Below are positions 9,239 to 17,599 of a stretch of 64,000 bases of DNA, piece by piece. Source of the DNA: Streptomyces sp. DH41 (GTDB taxonomy: Bacteria > Actinomycetota > Actinomycetes > Streptomycetales > Streptomycetaceae); assembly GCF_029813785.1 (NCBI RefSeq), contig NZ_JARVKY010000029.1:32699-96698 (forward strand), written 5' to 3'. Position 1 is the stretch's first letter, and the number at the start of each line of letters is the position of its first letter. Under the pieces are notes generated by a model. That model was not told where the DNA came from. It made no database searches and was given only the letters and a program-made list of their open reading frames with translations. Made by a program: the position numbers and the translations under genes.

Positions 9239-9724
9239 ATGAGCCATGTGAACAACGCTGCCAGTTCCTCCGAAAGCGCCTGGATCTTCGGCCTGGAGGA
9301 GATCCCCGCCGTTGACGTGAGCGAGGACGGCACGATGCATCCTCCCGTCTTCGGCAGGGCTCTGATCAGGGCCCCCGAGGGCACGCCACAGGCTTTGCGA
9401 TGGGCGGCGGAGGAATTCGTTGACCAGTGTGGGCCTGACTGGGCAGTCTCGTCTGTCCTTCTGCAATGGCTCAGGATCGAGGCCGGCGACGAGCTACTAC
9501 TGGGCGTGGAAAGCTGTGCTTTGGAGCGCGTCTCCGACGATCAGATTCGCCTTCACGCAAACTACAACCAATGGGACGACCTGGTCGTCCCTATCTCAGC
9601 TGTTCGACGCATGCTGGCCGACATGGCGCACTTCATCGTCACGGAGGCCCGCCACCCACTGCCTGCCTGGAGGATCAGGCGACTGGGAGAGCGGGACTGG
9701 AGGCGCAGGCGCGACGCTGAGTAG
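9239..9724 (+). CDS. Hypothetical protein
   Basis: 161 aa from ATG 9239 (MSHVNNAASSSES). I do not recognise a family. The protein is soluble and mildly acidic, with an ordered C-terminal half (LHANYNQWDDLVVPIS, then VRRMLADMAHFIV) and a basic tail (RDWRRRRDAE). The frame runs open further upstream to 8963, but the protein-like character begins at 9239. It stops where a transposase remnant on the other strand begins, so its 3' end may have been altered by the insertion. Confidence 0.6.
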   Translation: MSHVNNAASSSESAWIFGLEEIPAVDVSEDGTMHPPVFGRALIRAPEGTPQALRWAAEEFVDQCGPDWAVSSVLLQWLRIEAGDELLLGVESCALERVSDDQIRLHANYNQWDDLVVPISAVRRMLADMAHFIVTEARHPLPAWRIRRLGERDWRRRRDAE

Positions 9725-9744
9725 GTCGGAATGCGCGACCTACT

Positions 9745-9990
9745 GGTCAAGCGGACGGCGAGGCGTTGGAAGCGGTGAAGCAGGGCGAAGGTCTGCTCGA
9801 CGACATAGCGGAGTTTGCCCAGGTCTTTGATGTTGGGTGACCCCTTGCGGGAGATGACGGGCAGGATCCGGCGCTTGCGCAACGCGTCCCGGTTCGGGTC
9901 GGAGTCGTAGCCCTTGTCGCCGAGCAGGGCTTCGGGTCTGCGGCGGGGCCGGCCGGGGCGGCCCGCGACGGATGGGACGCCGTCACACGC
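9745..9990 (-). pseudogene. IS5-family transposase remnant (internal/C-terminal part)
   Basis: About 80 codons of an IS4/IS5-type DDE transposase. Readable motifs are GRPGRPRRRPEALLGDKGYD (the second catalytic Asp region), KRRILPVISRKGSPN and KLRYVVEQTFALLHRF, which carries the YxxxE-type glutamate region. It lacks the N-terminal half: an in-frame stop lies just upstream near 9998. It is cut after the RLAVR segment near 9750, so it cannot be active. No terminal inverted repeats were found at its edges. Confidence 0.85.
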
Positions 9991-10174
9991 CTACGCCCCA
10001 GATGCGGCACGCGTTCCGCATGGTTCTGAAGCCGGGGGCGGGGCTGTCAGGGCCACAAGGCCCGGACGTAGTTGCAAGTGCCCTCGTCCCTGCGGGACCG
10101 GTTATGCAGGCCGACGGCGTGGCCGATCCCATAAGTGACTTCCGCACTTTCCCTTGTTCAGAAAGCGTGGGCTG

Positions 10175-10885
10175 TCAGAGCCGGCGTGGCCCCCGCGGGC
10201 TGCCGAGCGCGTGGGCCCAGGCCAGCAGTTCGGGAACGTCCAGTGACGGTAACCACGCGTCGGCCCGGGTGGCGCCGTCGCCCTGCGGACGGGGACCGAC
10301 GCCCAGGACCCGCAGGCTTGCCCGGCGGGCTGCTTCCACACCGGTCAGGGAGTCCTCCACCGCCAGCACCCGGTGCGGGGGGACACCACAGAGCCGGGCC
10401 GCCACGGCGTACACGTCGGGATGCGGCTTGGGGCGCACGCGGTCCCCGGTGTCGGGGACGACGAGGTGCTGGAAGTGCGCGAGCAGCCCGGCCCGTTGCA
10501 GGCTGCCTTCGACCACGACCCTCGGGCAGTTGCTGGCCACCGCCAGCGGCAGGCGGCCGGAGAGCATCCGTACGAGCCGGACCGCACCCGGCATCGTCAC
10601 CGGTGCGTCGGTCACCAGGGCCAGGAAGTGGTCGAGGAGCGCGGCTGTCAGGTCCTCGGTCAGTTCGGGTTTGTGCACGGACTGGGCCATGAGCCGGCCG
10701 CAGTCCACGTAGTGCAGGCCGAGGGCCTGCTCCGCGAACCCGGGCGGTGGCTGAAGGCCGTGCTCCCGGAAGGCCCGGCTGCGAGCCTCCTGCCAGTGGC
10801 GTTCGCTGTCCATGAGGGTGCCGTCGCAGTCGAAGACGACGGCTTCGGGCGACCAGTCGAGCAGATCGTGGTCCGAGGTGGTCAC
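10175..10885 (-). CDS. HAD-IA family hydrolase (phosphatase/phosphoglucomutase-like)
   Basis: 236 aa haloacid-dehalogenase-superfamily enzyme. Motif I is DCDGTLMDSE with the nucleophilic and acid/base Asp pair, motif II is VASNCPR, the motif III Lys is in RPKPHPD and motif IV is VEDSLTGVEAA. The helical cap lies between motifs I and II (subclass IA). The GTG at 10885 is chosen because GGGAGG sits five bases before it; an ATG at 10912 lacks a site. Substrate is likely a small phosphate ester. Two tandem dyads lie upstream (10919-10954) and may control it. Confidence 0.9.
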   Translation of the reverse strand: MTTSDHDLLDWSPEAVVFDCDGTLMDSERHWQEARSRAFREHGLQPPPGFAEQALGLHYVDCGRLMAQSVHKPELTEDLTAALLDHFLALVTDAPVTMPGAVRLVRMLSGRLPLAVASNCPRVVVEGSLQRAGLLAHFQHLVVPDTGDRVRPKPHPDVYAVAARLCGVPPHRVLAVEDSLTGVEAARRASLRVLGVGPRPQGDGATRADAWLPSLDVPELLAWAHALGSPRGPRRL

Positions 10886-11280
10886 TGGGGCCTCCCATGC
10901 TTTTGCATGCATGTGGCATTCCCGTCTCGACGGGAAACGGAAAGATAGTTTCCGCTACGTTATTTCCGTCCAGGCAAAACGGGCAATAACCCTTTTCGGT
11001 GACTCGATGGACGTCGGAGACAGACGTATCGCCCTACGGAGACCCACCTGACGCGGCCGTTGAGAATGGCAACGCCACGCCCCTGCCCACCGGTTGGCAC
11101 GCACGCTTGACCGTGCAAGTCCCGGAGCGTCGCGCTCCCGATACCACTCGCACGCGTTCACATTCGAAAGAACTGTGTAATTTCCGCCCGAAAGTGCCCC
11201 TTTGGGCTCCGGGCGTACGCTGGCGCACTAAGTTCGTGGCTCGATACCCGACATCAAAACAGACGAGGGCGGACGGGACG
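10886..11280. other. Divergent intergenic region, AT-richer than surroundings
   Basis: 395 bp between the HAD gene and the TetR gene. Besides the two palindromes at 10919-10954 it contains the dyad GGAGCG-TCG-CGCTCC (11124-11138). No gene is supported; short frames here have poor codon bias. Confidence 0.45.
10919..10954. promoter_or_regulatory. Two adjacent palindromes upstream of the HAD hydrolase
   Basis: TTCCCGT-CTCG-ACGGGAA (10919-10936) has perfect 7-bp arms. Two bases on, CGGAAA-GATAG-TTTCCG (10938-10954) has perfect 6-bp arms. They share TTCCG/CGGAA character and lie 34-69 bp upstream of the HAD start. The divergent TetR gene is the obvious candidate binder, which is inference. Confidence 0.5.
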
Positions 11281-11940
11281 TTGCAGGAACGGGCGAAGGC
11301 AACCCGCAGATCATTGCTGGAAGCGGCAGCCCAACTGTTCGCCGAACAGGGATACGCGGCCACCAGCGTCAACGACATAAGCGCGAGATCGGGCCGGACC
11401 AGCGGCGCGGTCTACTTCCACTACACCGGCAAGGAAGGAATCGCCGTGGCCGTCGTCGAGGACCGGTTCGCCACCTGGTCCCAGCTCGCGGCACGCTATG
11501 GAGACGACACCGTCCCCCCGCTCGAACGACTCGTCGCCCTCAGCTACGACATCGCCTACGCCCTCACCCGGGACCCCGTGACGCGCGCCGGTGCCCGTCT
11601 GTGGACCGAGCGCACCGTCATAGAAGCTCACGTCCCCGACCCTTTCGCGCTCTGGACCGCCGCCACCACGCGACTGCTTGCGCAGGCCCGGCTGGCCGGG
11701 CACGTCAACGAGAGCATCCGCCCCGCCCGCACGGCCCGCGCCTTGGTGCCCGCCTTCTTCGGCCTGTGCACTCTCACCGAGGCCCTCGAGGGCACGACCG
11801 TCCTCGACGACCGCCTGACCGACTGGTGGCACCTGATCCTCAGGGGTTTCGTCGGGGACTGTGACGTTCTTGCACGAGTGGAGGCTGGCTCACTCGCCGC
11901 CGGACGCCACGCCCCTGCCTCGGTGACGGCTAATGACTAG
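11281..11940 (+). CDS. TetR-family regulator, gamma-butyrolactone-receptor-like
   Basis: 219 aa regulator of the ScbR/ArpA type. The HTH is TSVNDISARSGRTSGAVYFHYTGKEG (given here as residues about 28-53 of the protein), and the SGAVYFHY recognition helix and following KE are typical of autoregulator receptors. The C-terminal domain has the DRLTDWWHLIL helix. The TTG at 11281 is used as start; a GTG at 11236 would add 15 residues. No butenolide/GBL synthase or biosynthetic cluster is adjacent, so it is an orphan receptor-like gene. Its TAG stop abuts the edge of an IS630-type remnant. Confidence 0.82.
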   Translation: MQERAKATRRSLLEAAAQLFAEQGYAATSVNDISARSGRTSGAVYFHYTGKEGIAVAVVEDRFATWSQLAARYGDDTVPPLERLVALSYDIAYALTRDPVTRAGARLWTERTVIEAHVPDPFALWTAATTRLLAQARLAGHVNESIRPARTARALVPAFFGLCTLTEALEGTTVLDDRLTDWWHLILRGFVGDCDVLARVEAGSLAAGRHAPASVTAND

Positions 11941-12068
11941 TGCTCTGAACGGGAAGGTTCGCCGGGTCGGCGATTGGGACGGTTGGATCGGCGGTGACGT
12001 CCGTTCCGACCGCTGGAGGTGTGGTGGCTGAGCCTGTGCGGGTGCGCAGACTGACCGATCAGGAGGGG
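11938..12068 (+). pseudogene. IS630-type transposase remnant (5' end)
   Basis: From GTG 12024, preceded by a GGAGG-like site, the frame reads VAEPVRVRRLTDQEG, the characteristic N-terminus of IS630-family transposases of Streptomyces. Similarity is lost by about 12068 and the remaining 300 codons are absent. The leader TAGTGCTCTGAACGGG (from 11938) is probably the left end of the element, whose TA target would be the TA of the preceding gene's TAG stop. Family assignment is from recalled motif similarity. Confidence 0.65.
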
Positions 12069-12191
12069 CACGGCGCAGCGCAGTGGGCTCACAGCGGACC
12101 CAACCGCCCAGTGCGCGCGAGGATCCTGCAAGGGATGAGGCAGGACGACCGACCGACTGGCCGTCACCGGCCGGTCAGCCGTTCTCCCAGG

Positions 12192-12299
12192 TCAGCGAAC
12201 CCTTCCGCGCGGCTTCAGCGGCACCAAAGGCAGCTCAGGGGCGGGCAGTGGGGCGCCGTCGTAGCCCTTGACCTCCCCGAACCGGGAGCCTTCCATCCA
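12192..12299. repeat. Right copy of 108-bp direct repeat (partner 7761-7868)
   Basis: The native 3' end of the pirin gene. Position-by-position comparison with the left copy gives identity over 12238-12299 and about 12 scattered differences nearer the stop. Confidence 0.9.
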
Positions 12300-13157
12300 G
12301 TCCCGGCGCGCCTGCACGATCTCCTCCTGGGAGCGCCCGATCCAGTTCCAGAACATGAGCAGCTCCTCCTCGAACGGCTCCCCGCCCAGGAGCATCAGGC
12401 TCGCGTCCGAGTCGGCGCGCAGGCGGAGTTCGTCGCGGCCGCAGCCGAGGTAGAGCATCGACCCCGGTACCAGCGGCACGCCGTCGACGTGGGCCTCGCC
12501 GGCCATGGACAGGACGGCGTACTCGAAGTCCCGTTCCAGCGGGAGGCGTACGTCCGTGCCGTCCGTGAGGGTCAGGTCGGCGCCGACGACGGGGGTGTAC
12601 GTCGTGCCGGGCGAGGTGGTGCCGTCGAGGGTGCCGAGGAGCAGGGTGGCCGTCAGGCCGGGCGCCGTGACATGAGGCAGTTCGGCGTGGAACTCGAAGT
12701 GCGGGTCGGTGTGGCGGTGGGCGTCCGGGAGAGCGACCCACAGCTGCGCGCCGTGCAGGTAGCGGGCGTGCGAGCGCGGGCTCTCCTCGGAGTGGCTGAT
12801 CGCGTGGCCGGAGGTCATCAGGCCCAGCTGGCGTGGGCGGATGGTCTGCAGGCTGCCGGTGGAGTCGCGGTGCAGGACCTCGCCCTCGTGCAGCCAGCTG
12901 ACCGTCTGCAGGCCCATGTGCGGATGCGGCGGCACCTGCATGCCGGGCTCGTCAGCGATGTCGTCGGGCCCGTAGTGATCGACGAAGCACCAGGCGCCGA
13001 CCATGCGCCGGCCCAGGTTGGGCAGCAGTCGGCGGACCTCGGTGGACTCGCCGAGCTTGACGTGGCGAGGGCTGAGGAGTTCCCGCACCGGCTCCGCCAC
13101 CACGAAGCCGCGGCCGCCGCACAGGCTGGGAACCGCGTCGCGGTCAAGGTTGCTCAT
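12192..13157 (-). CDS. Pirin family protein
   Basis: 321 aa double-cupin protein of the pirin family. The N-terminal cupin carries the metal ligands: DHYGPDD, then PPHPHMGLQTVSWL with the two His, then HRDSTGS and later HSEESP. The pirin C-terminal domain follows (VPLVPGSMLYLG to EEIVQARRDWMEG). Related bacterial enzymes act as quercetin 2,3-dioxygenases; other pirins are redox-sensing regulators, so the role is open. ATG 13157 gives MSNLDRD; an upstream in-frame Met at 13166 is possible. Its last 108 bp are duplicated at 7761-7868. Confidence 0.93.
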   Translation of the reverse strand: MSNLDRDAVPSLCGGRGFVVAEPVRELLSPRHVKLGESTEVRRLLPNLGRRMVGAWCFVDHYGPDDIADEPGMQVPPHPHMGLQTVSWLHEGEVLHRDSTGSLQTIRPRQLGLMTSGHAISHSEESPRSHARYLHGAQLWVALPDAHRHTDPHFEFHAELPHVTAPGLTATLLLGTLDGTTSPGTTYTPVVGADLTLTDGTDVRLPLERDFEYAVLSMAGEAHVDGVPLVPGSMLYLGCGRDELRLRADSDASLMLLGGEPFEEELLMFWNWIGRSQEEIVQARRDWMEGSRFGEVKGYDGAPLPAPELPLVPLKPRGRVR

Positions 13158-13237
13158 GCCGCCCAACCTAGCGCCGGACGGCCCTCCGCGTCAGACCGCC
13201 CTCCGGCCGTCACCGTGGCCGGGCGGAAACACCCCCC

Positions 13238-13279
13238 GGTGGCGGAGTCCCGGTGGCGGAGTCCAGGTGGTGGAATGTT
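13238..13279. repeat. Three tandem 14-bp units upstream of TPR gene
   Basis: GGTGGCGGAGTCCC, GGTGGCGGAGTCCA and GGTGGTGGAATGTT follow without gaps. They lie between the divergent pirin and TPR genes and lead straight into the dyad at 13280-13298. Confidence 0.7.
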
Positions 13280-13298
13280 CAACCATATCGGGTGGTTG
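13280..13298. promoter_or_regulatory. Inverted repeat CAACCA-N7-TGGTTG
   Basis: Perfect 6-bp arms around TATCGGG, 24 bp upstream of the TPR gene start and in the shared region with pirin. Possible operator; no binder is assigned. Confidence 0.45.
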
Positions 13299-13321
13299 CA
13301 GTACTGCGAAGGAGGTCACGA

Positions 13322-13669
13322 GTGGACACGACGTACTACGGCCACGGAACGGCGGCGGAGCGCTGGGAGCGCGCGCGGATGTTCTTCGACGCCAAGGACT
13401 ACGCCGCCGCGGCGCGGGTCCTGAACGGTCTGGTCAAGGAGGTGCCCGAGCAGACCGGACCGCGGCTGCTGCTGGCGCGCGCCTACTACCACTCGGCCCA
13501 ACTGCGGCGCGCGGAGGCCGAGCTGCGGGTCGTCGTCGAGCGCGAGCCCGTCGAGCAGTATGCCCGGCTGATGCTGGGACGCACGCTCGAACGGCAGGGG
13601 CGGCAGGAGGAGGCCGACGCGCAGCTGCGGATCGCCGCCGCGTTGGCGGGGGACTTCGCCGACCACTGA
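13322..13669 (+). CDS. Tetratricopeptide repeat protein
   Basis: 115 aa protein of about two to three TPR units: ARMFFDAKDYAAAARVLNGL, then LLLARAYYHSAQLRRAEAEL and LMLGRTLERQGRQEEADAQL. The GTG start at 13322 has AAGGAGG six bases upstream. TPR proteins mediate protein contacts; the partner is unknown. Divergent from pirin over a structured 164 bp region. Confidence 0.9.
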   Translation: MDTTYYGHGTAAERWERARMFFDAKDYAAAARVLNGLVKEVPEQTGPRLLLARAYYHSAQLRRAEAELRVVVEREPVEQYARLMLGRTLERQGRQEEADAQLRIAAALAGDFADH

Positions 13670-13746
13670 TCGGCGACGTGACGGTGGAGCGGTGAGTTCG
13701 GTGGAGCGGTGAGTGCGATGGCGTACTCACCGCTCCGCCGTACGAC

Positions 13747-15174
13747 TCACCGTTCGGCCGTCGCACCGCCCGCGTACGTCCGCCGCCCCCGCCGGTGGGC
13801 GATCTCGCCGAGCACGACGTCGACCGCGACGAACACGGCCAGGGGGATACCGAGCAGCGGCACGAAGTAGCCGAGGACGGCGACGGCCGCCGCGAGCGGG
13901 ACGAGGAGCGCCGGCGGCACCTGCTGCCAGGCGCCGCGTGGGATCGGGCGGCCGAAGGCCGAGCCCCGGCCGCGCTGCCACCACATGCGGTAGCCCCAGA
14001 GGATGAGCAGGATCAGGGAGGCCGCCAGCAGCATCAGGGCGATCTGGTTGGGCAGGCCGAACAGGCTGCCGGTGTGCAGGTCGATGCCCCAGCGGCTGAG
14101 CTTGGCGAGCACCGGGTAGTCGGCGAAGCGGAGCACGTCGGTCACCTCGCCGGTGGCCGGGTCGACGGCGACCGAGTCCTGTTTCTCGGGCCAGCTGCGC
14201 TGCACCTGCTTGACGACGTAGACGGAGGACGCGTCGGCGGGCGGGACGATCTCCACGGGGTCGCCCAGGCCCTCGGCGCGCGCGGCGGCAAGGACCTTGT
14301 CGAGCCCGACCCCGTGCCCGGCGTCCCCGCCGGCGCCGGCCGCCGCGCCGTGGCCCGCGTGCTCACCGCCTGCCGCGCCCGCCGCCGACGCCGACACGGA
14401 CGGGGTGGTCTGGCCGAGCGAGACGCGCAGGTCCTCGATGTTCGCCCCGGCATACGTGGACCAGGTCAGTCCGGTGGCCGAGAGGAAGACGAACCCGGCC
14501 GCGGCCCAGGCACCGACCGTGCCGTGCAGGCCCAGGGTGCGGCGCCGGCCGTTGGTGCCGCGCAGCTTGCGCCTCGCCCTGCGGCGGGAGAACCACAGCA
14601 CCAGGCCTCCGCCCGCGATCACCCACAGCCAGCTGGCGGCGAACTCGCTGTACAGGCGGCCCGGCTCACCGAGGTGCAGGTCGCGGTGGAACTCGTCGAT
14701 CCAGGTGCGCAGCGGCAGCGCGCCGGTCGAGCCGTACTGTTCGAGGGCGCCGCGCACCTTCGCGGTGTACGGGTCGACGAAGACCGCGAGCGTGTGGTCC
14801 GGGTCGACGCCCTCGACGTCGGACAGCAGCACCCTGGTGGTGGCGTCCGCCTCGGGCGAGGGGCGTACGGCCGACACCGTGCCCTCGGGGTGGGCCTGCC
14901 GGGCCGCCGCGACCTGCTCGGAGACCGGCAGCTTGCTCTCGCCCACGTCGGGAACGGTCAGTTCGTGGGCGTAGACCATCTTCTCGGCCTGGAACGAGGC
15001 CGCGTAGAGGAAGCCGGTGGCCGCCGCGACCAGCAGGAAGGGGGCCACGAACAGCCCGGCGTAGAAGTGCAGGCGCAGGACGAGCGGGCGCAGCGTGGAC
15101 CATCTGCGGGGTGGGGGCGGCGGGGTGGCCGGCCCTGGGGCCCCGTCCGTGGGGGCTGCGGAGGTGGTGGTCAT
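13747..15174 (-). CDS. PepSY-associated transmembrane protein
   Basis: 475 aa membrane protein of the PepSY-TM / iron-regulated membrane protein class. The first membrane helix follows a proline-rich head (LVLRLHFYAGLFVAPFLLVA, near residues 28-47), with further helices near 175-195, 220-240, 385-405 and a pair at the C-terminus. Two extracytoplasmic PepSY-like parts lie between, and a Gly/Ala/His-rich insert (GGEHAGHGAAAG) could bind metal. Such proteins often serve siderophore-iron or copper handling. ATG 15174 is preceded by CCGGAG. No Fur-type box was recognised. Confidence 0.88.
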   Translation of the reverse strand: MTTTSAAPTDGAPGPATPPPPPRRWSTLRPLVLRLHFYAGLFVAPFLLVAAATGFLYAASFQAEKMVYAHELTVPDVGESKLPVSEQVAAARQAHPEGTVSAVRPSPEADATTRVLLSDVEGVDPDHTLAVFVDPYTAKVRGALEQYGSTGALPLRTWIDEFHRDLHLGEPGRLYSEFAASWLWVIAGGGLVLWFSRRRARRKLRGTNGRRRTLGLHGTVGAWAAAGFVFLSATGLTWSTYAGANIEDLRVSLGQTTPSVSASAAGAAGGEHAGHGAAAGAGGDAGHGVGLDKVLAAARAEGLGDPVEIVPPADASSVYVVKQVQRSWPEKQDSVAVDPATGEVTDVLRFADYPVLAKLSRWGIDLHTGSLFGLPNQIALMLLAASLILLILWGYRMWWQRGRGSAFGRPIPRGAWQQVPPALLVPLAAAVAVLGYFVPLLGIPLAVFVAVDVVLGEIAHRRGRRTYAGGATAER

Positions 15175-15316
15175 CGGTGGGCGCTCCGGGGACGTCGTGG
15201 GGGGGCGGGGTGCTCCCAGTGGTCGGGGCGGGGGCGCGCCGGGTTCCCGGCCGTTCGAGTGGCGTGCGTCACATCGGCGGTGTGGTGGGTGGTGTGCGCC
15301 GTGGCATCCTGGCGCG

Positions 15317-15991
15317 ATGGGAACTCCAAGTGATCGCGCACCTCTTGCCGAACGGGTCGAGGAACTGCTCGCCGTCGGCGGCCCGTTGCCGATCGTCGCG
15401 GCCGGCGATCCGGTGCTGCGTCGCGTGGCTGAGCCCTTCGACGGGCAGTTGGAGTCGTCGCTGCTGGCGCGTTTCACCGAGGCGCTGCGCCTCACCATGC
15501 ACGCGGCGCCGGGTGTCGGACTGGCCGCGCCGCAGGTGGGGGTCGGGCTGAGGATCGCGGTCATCGAGGACCCGGCGCCGGTGCCGGACGAGGTGCGGGT
15601 GGCGCGGGGGCGGGTGCCGCAGCCGTTCCGGGTGCTGGTCAACCCGTCGTACGAGCCCGTCGGCGCCGCCCGCGCCGCGTTCTACGAGGGCTGTCTGAGC
15701 GTGCCGGGCTGGCAGGCGGTGGTGGCGCGGCACGCCGAGGTGCGGCTGCTGGCGCGGGACGAGCACGGGCGGGCCGTGGACGAGGTGTTCGCGGGCTGGC
15801 CCGCCCGGATCGTGCAGCACGAGACGGACCATCTCGACGGCATGCTGTATCTGGACCGGGCCGAGCCGCGGTCGCTGGCGTCGAACCGGGCGATGGTGGA
15901 GTTGTGGGGGCAGGCGACACCGGAGCGGGCGGCGGCGGCGCTGGGGTTCGGGCTGCCGGAATCGGCGGGATCGGCGGGATCGGCGGTCTGA
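15317..15991 (+). CDS. def: Peptide deformylase
   Basis: 224 aa Fe(II)/Zn metallopeptidase that removes the formyl group from nascent N-termini. All three motifs are intact: motif 1 GVGLAAPQ, motif 2 EGCLSVPGW (metal Cys) and motif 3 IVQHETDHLDG (two metal His and the catalytic Glu). The N-terminal extension and Ala-rich tail are typical of actinobacterial extra Def copies. Starts at ATG 15317, divergent from the PepSY gene. Confidence 0.95.
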   Translation: MGTPSDRAPLAERVEELLAVGGPLPIVAAGDPVLRRVAEPFDGQLESSLLARFTEALRLTMHAAPGVGLAAPQVGVGLRIAVIEDPAPVPDEVRVARGRVPQPFRVLVNPSYEPVGAARAAFYEGCLSVPGWQAVVARHAEVRLLARDEHGRAVDEVFAGWPARIVQHETDHLDGMLYLDRAEPRSLASNRAMVELWGQATPERAAAALGFGLPESAGSAGSAV

Positions 15992-16112
15992 ACGGCCGCG
16001 GGGGGCGCGGGGACGCAGCCAGGCGTTAGGGGGTGCCGCTGCGGCCGCCCGTGCCGCCCCAGCGACACGACCGTCCGCAACGGCGGCGGCACCGGCTGCG
16101 CGGTGTGTCCCG

Positions 16113-17549
16113 TCAGTTGTCCCGGTACGACTCCAGCAGCCGCAACCACACCTCGCTGATCGTCGGGTACGACGGGACCGCGTGCCACAGGCGGCTGATC
16201 GGGACCTGGCCGGCGACGGCGACGGTCGCGGAGTGGATCATCTCGCCGACTCCGGGGCCGACGAAGGTGACACCGCGGACGATCTCGTCCTCCAGGTCGA
16301 CGACCATGCGGGCGCGCCCCTTGTAACCGTCGCCGTACAGGCTCGCGCCGGCCACCGTCGCGAGGTCGACGTCGACGGCGCGGACGCGGTGGCCGGCCTG
16401 CTCGGCCTCGGCCAGGGTCAGGCCGACGGACGCCGCCTCGGGATCGGTGAACACCACCTGGGGGACGGCGTCGTGGTCGGCGGTCGCGGCGTGCGCGCCC
16501 CACGGGCCGGAGTCCAGCTCCGGCACGCCGGAGGCACGGGCGGCGATGGCGGCGCCCGCGACGCGTGCCTGGTACTTGCCCTGGTGGGTAAGGAGGGCAC
16601 GGTGGTTGACGTCGCCGACGGCGTAGAGCCAGTCGTGACCCTCGACCCGGAGGCTGTCGTCGACGGTGAGCCAGGAGCCGGGTTCCAGTCCCACGGTGTC
16701 CAGACCGATGTCGTCGGTGCGGGGAACGCGGCCGGTGGCGAAGAGGATCTCGTCGGCCTCGACGCGGTCGCCGGTGTCGGTGACGGCGACGACGGTGCCG
16801 CCCTCCCGGGTCACGGACTCGACGGAGGTGCCGGTGCGGAGGTCGACGCCGGCGTCGGTGAGCGCCTCGGCGACCAGTTCGCCGGCGAACGGCTCCATAC
16901 GGGTGAGCAGGCCGCCGTCACCACGCACCAGGAGGGTCACCCGGGAGCCGAGGGCCTGCCAGGCGGTGGCCATCTCGACGGCGACGACTCCGCCGCCGAC
17001 CACGATCAGCCGGCCGGGCGCGCTCTTGGCGCTGGTGGCCTCGCGGCTGGTCCAGGGGCGTACCTCGGCGAGTCCGGGCAGACCGGGCAGGGCGGCGCCG
17101 CTGCCGGTGCAGACGGCGACGGCGTGCCGGGCGGTCAGCACCCGGCGGGTGCCGTCGGGCGCGGCCACCTCGACCGTGCGCGGCCCGGCGAGCCGTCCCT
17201 GCCCCCGGTACAGGTCGACCTCGATGCCCTCCACCCACTGGACCTGGCCGTCGTCCTTCCAGTGGGAGGTGAACTCGTCGCGGCGGGCGAGGACCGCCGC
17301 CGCGTCGAGCGGGTCCCCCGCCGACCGGCTCAGACCGGGCAGGCGGCGGGCGTCCGCGCGGGCGAGGACCGGGCGCAGCAGGGCCTTGCTGGGCATGCAC
17401 GCCCAGTAGGAGCATTCACCGCCGACCAGTTCGCTCTCCACGATCGCGGTGGACAGCCCGGCCGCGCGGGTGCGGTCGGCGACGTTCTCCCCCACGGGGC
17501 CCGCGCCGATCACGACGACGTCGTACGCGATGGAATCCGATTGCGTCAT
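16113..17549 (-). CDS. FAD-dependent pyridine nucleotide-disulfide oxidoreductase
   Basis: 478 aa flavoprotein of the dihydrolipoamide dehydrogenase/mercuric reductase class. The FAD loop is VVVIGAGPVGENVADR, and the redox disulfide is in GGECSYWACMPSK (C-x4-C). The NAD(P) loop is IVVGGGVVAVEMA, FADs second site is LYAVGDVNHR, and the C-terminal dimer domain ends HAVPSYPTISE, which keeps a His and a Glu like the acid-base dyad. ATG 17549 is chosen since homology starts there. It is divergent from thioredoxin, so a disulfide-reducing role is likely, but it is not a standard thioredoxin reductase. Confidence 0.93.
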   Translation of the reverse strand: MTQSDSIAYDVVVIGAGPVGENVADRTRAAGLSTAIVESELVGGECSYWACMPSKALLRPVLARADARRLPGLSRSAGDPLDAAAVLARRDEFTSHWKDDGQVQWVEGIEVDLYRGQGRLAGPRTVEVAAPDGTRRVLTARHAVAVCTGSGAALPGLPGLAEVRPWTSREATSAKSAPGRLIVVGGGVVAVEMATAWQALGSRVTLLVRGDGGLLTRMEPFAGELVAEALTDAGVDLRTGTSVESVTREGGTVVAVTDTGDRVEADEILFATGRVPRTDDIGLDTVGLEPGSWLTVDDSLRVEGHDWLYAVGDVNHRALLTHQGKYQARVAGAAIAARASGVPELDSGPWGAHAATADHDAVPQVVFTDPEAASVGLTLAEAEQAGHRVRAVDVDLATVAGASLYGDGYKGRARMVVDLEDEIVRGVTFVGPGVGEMIHSATVAVAGQVPISRLWHAVPSYPTISEVWLRLLESYRDN

Positions 17550-17599
17550 GGGGTCAGTCTGGTGGGTGGTGTGCGACGTGGCCACATGGGTACGTGCGC

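Noticed and set aside
11100..11280. Classical ARE (autoregulatory element) box for the gamma-butyrolactone-receptor-like gene
   Set aside because: No sequence close to the published ARE pattern was found; only the unrelated dyad GGAGCG-TCG-CGCTCC is present.
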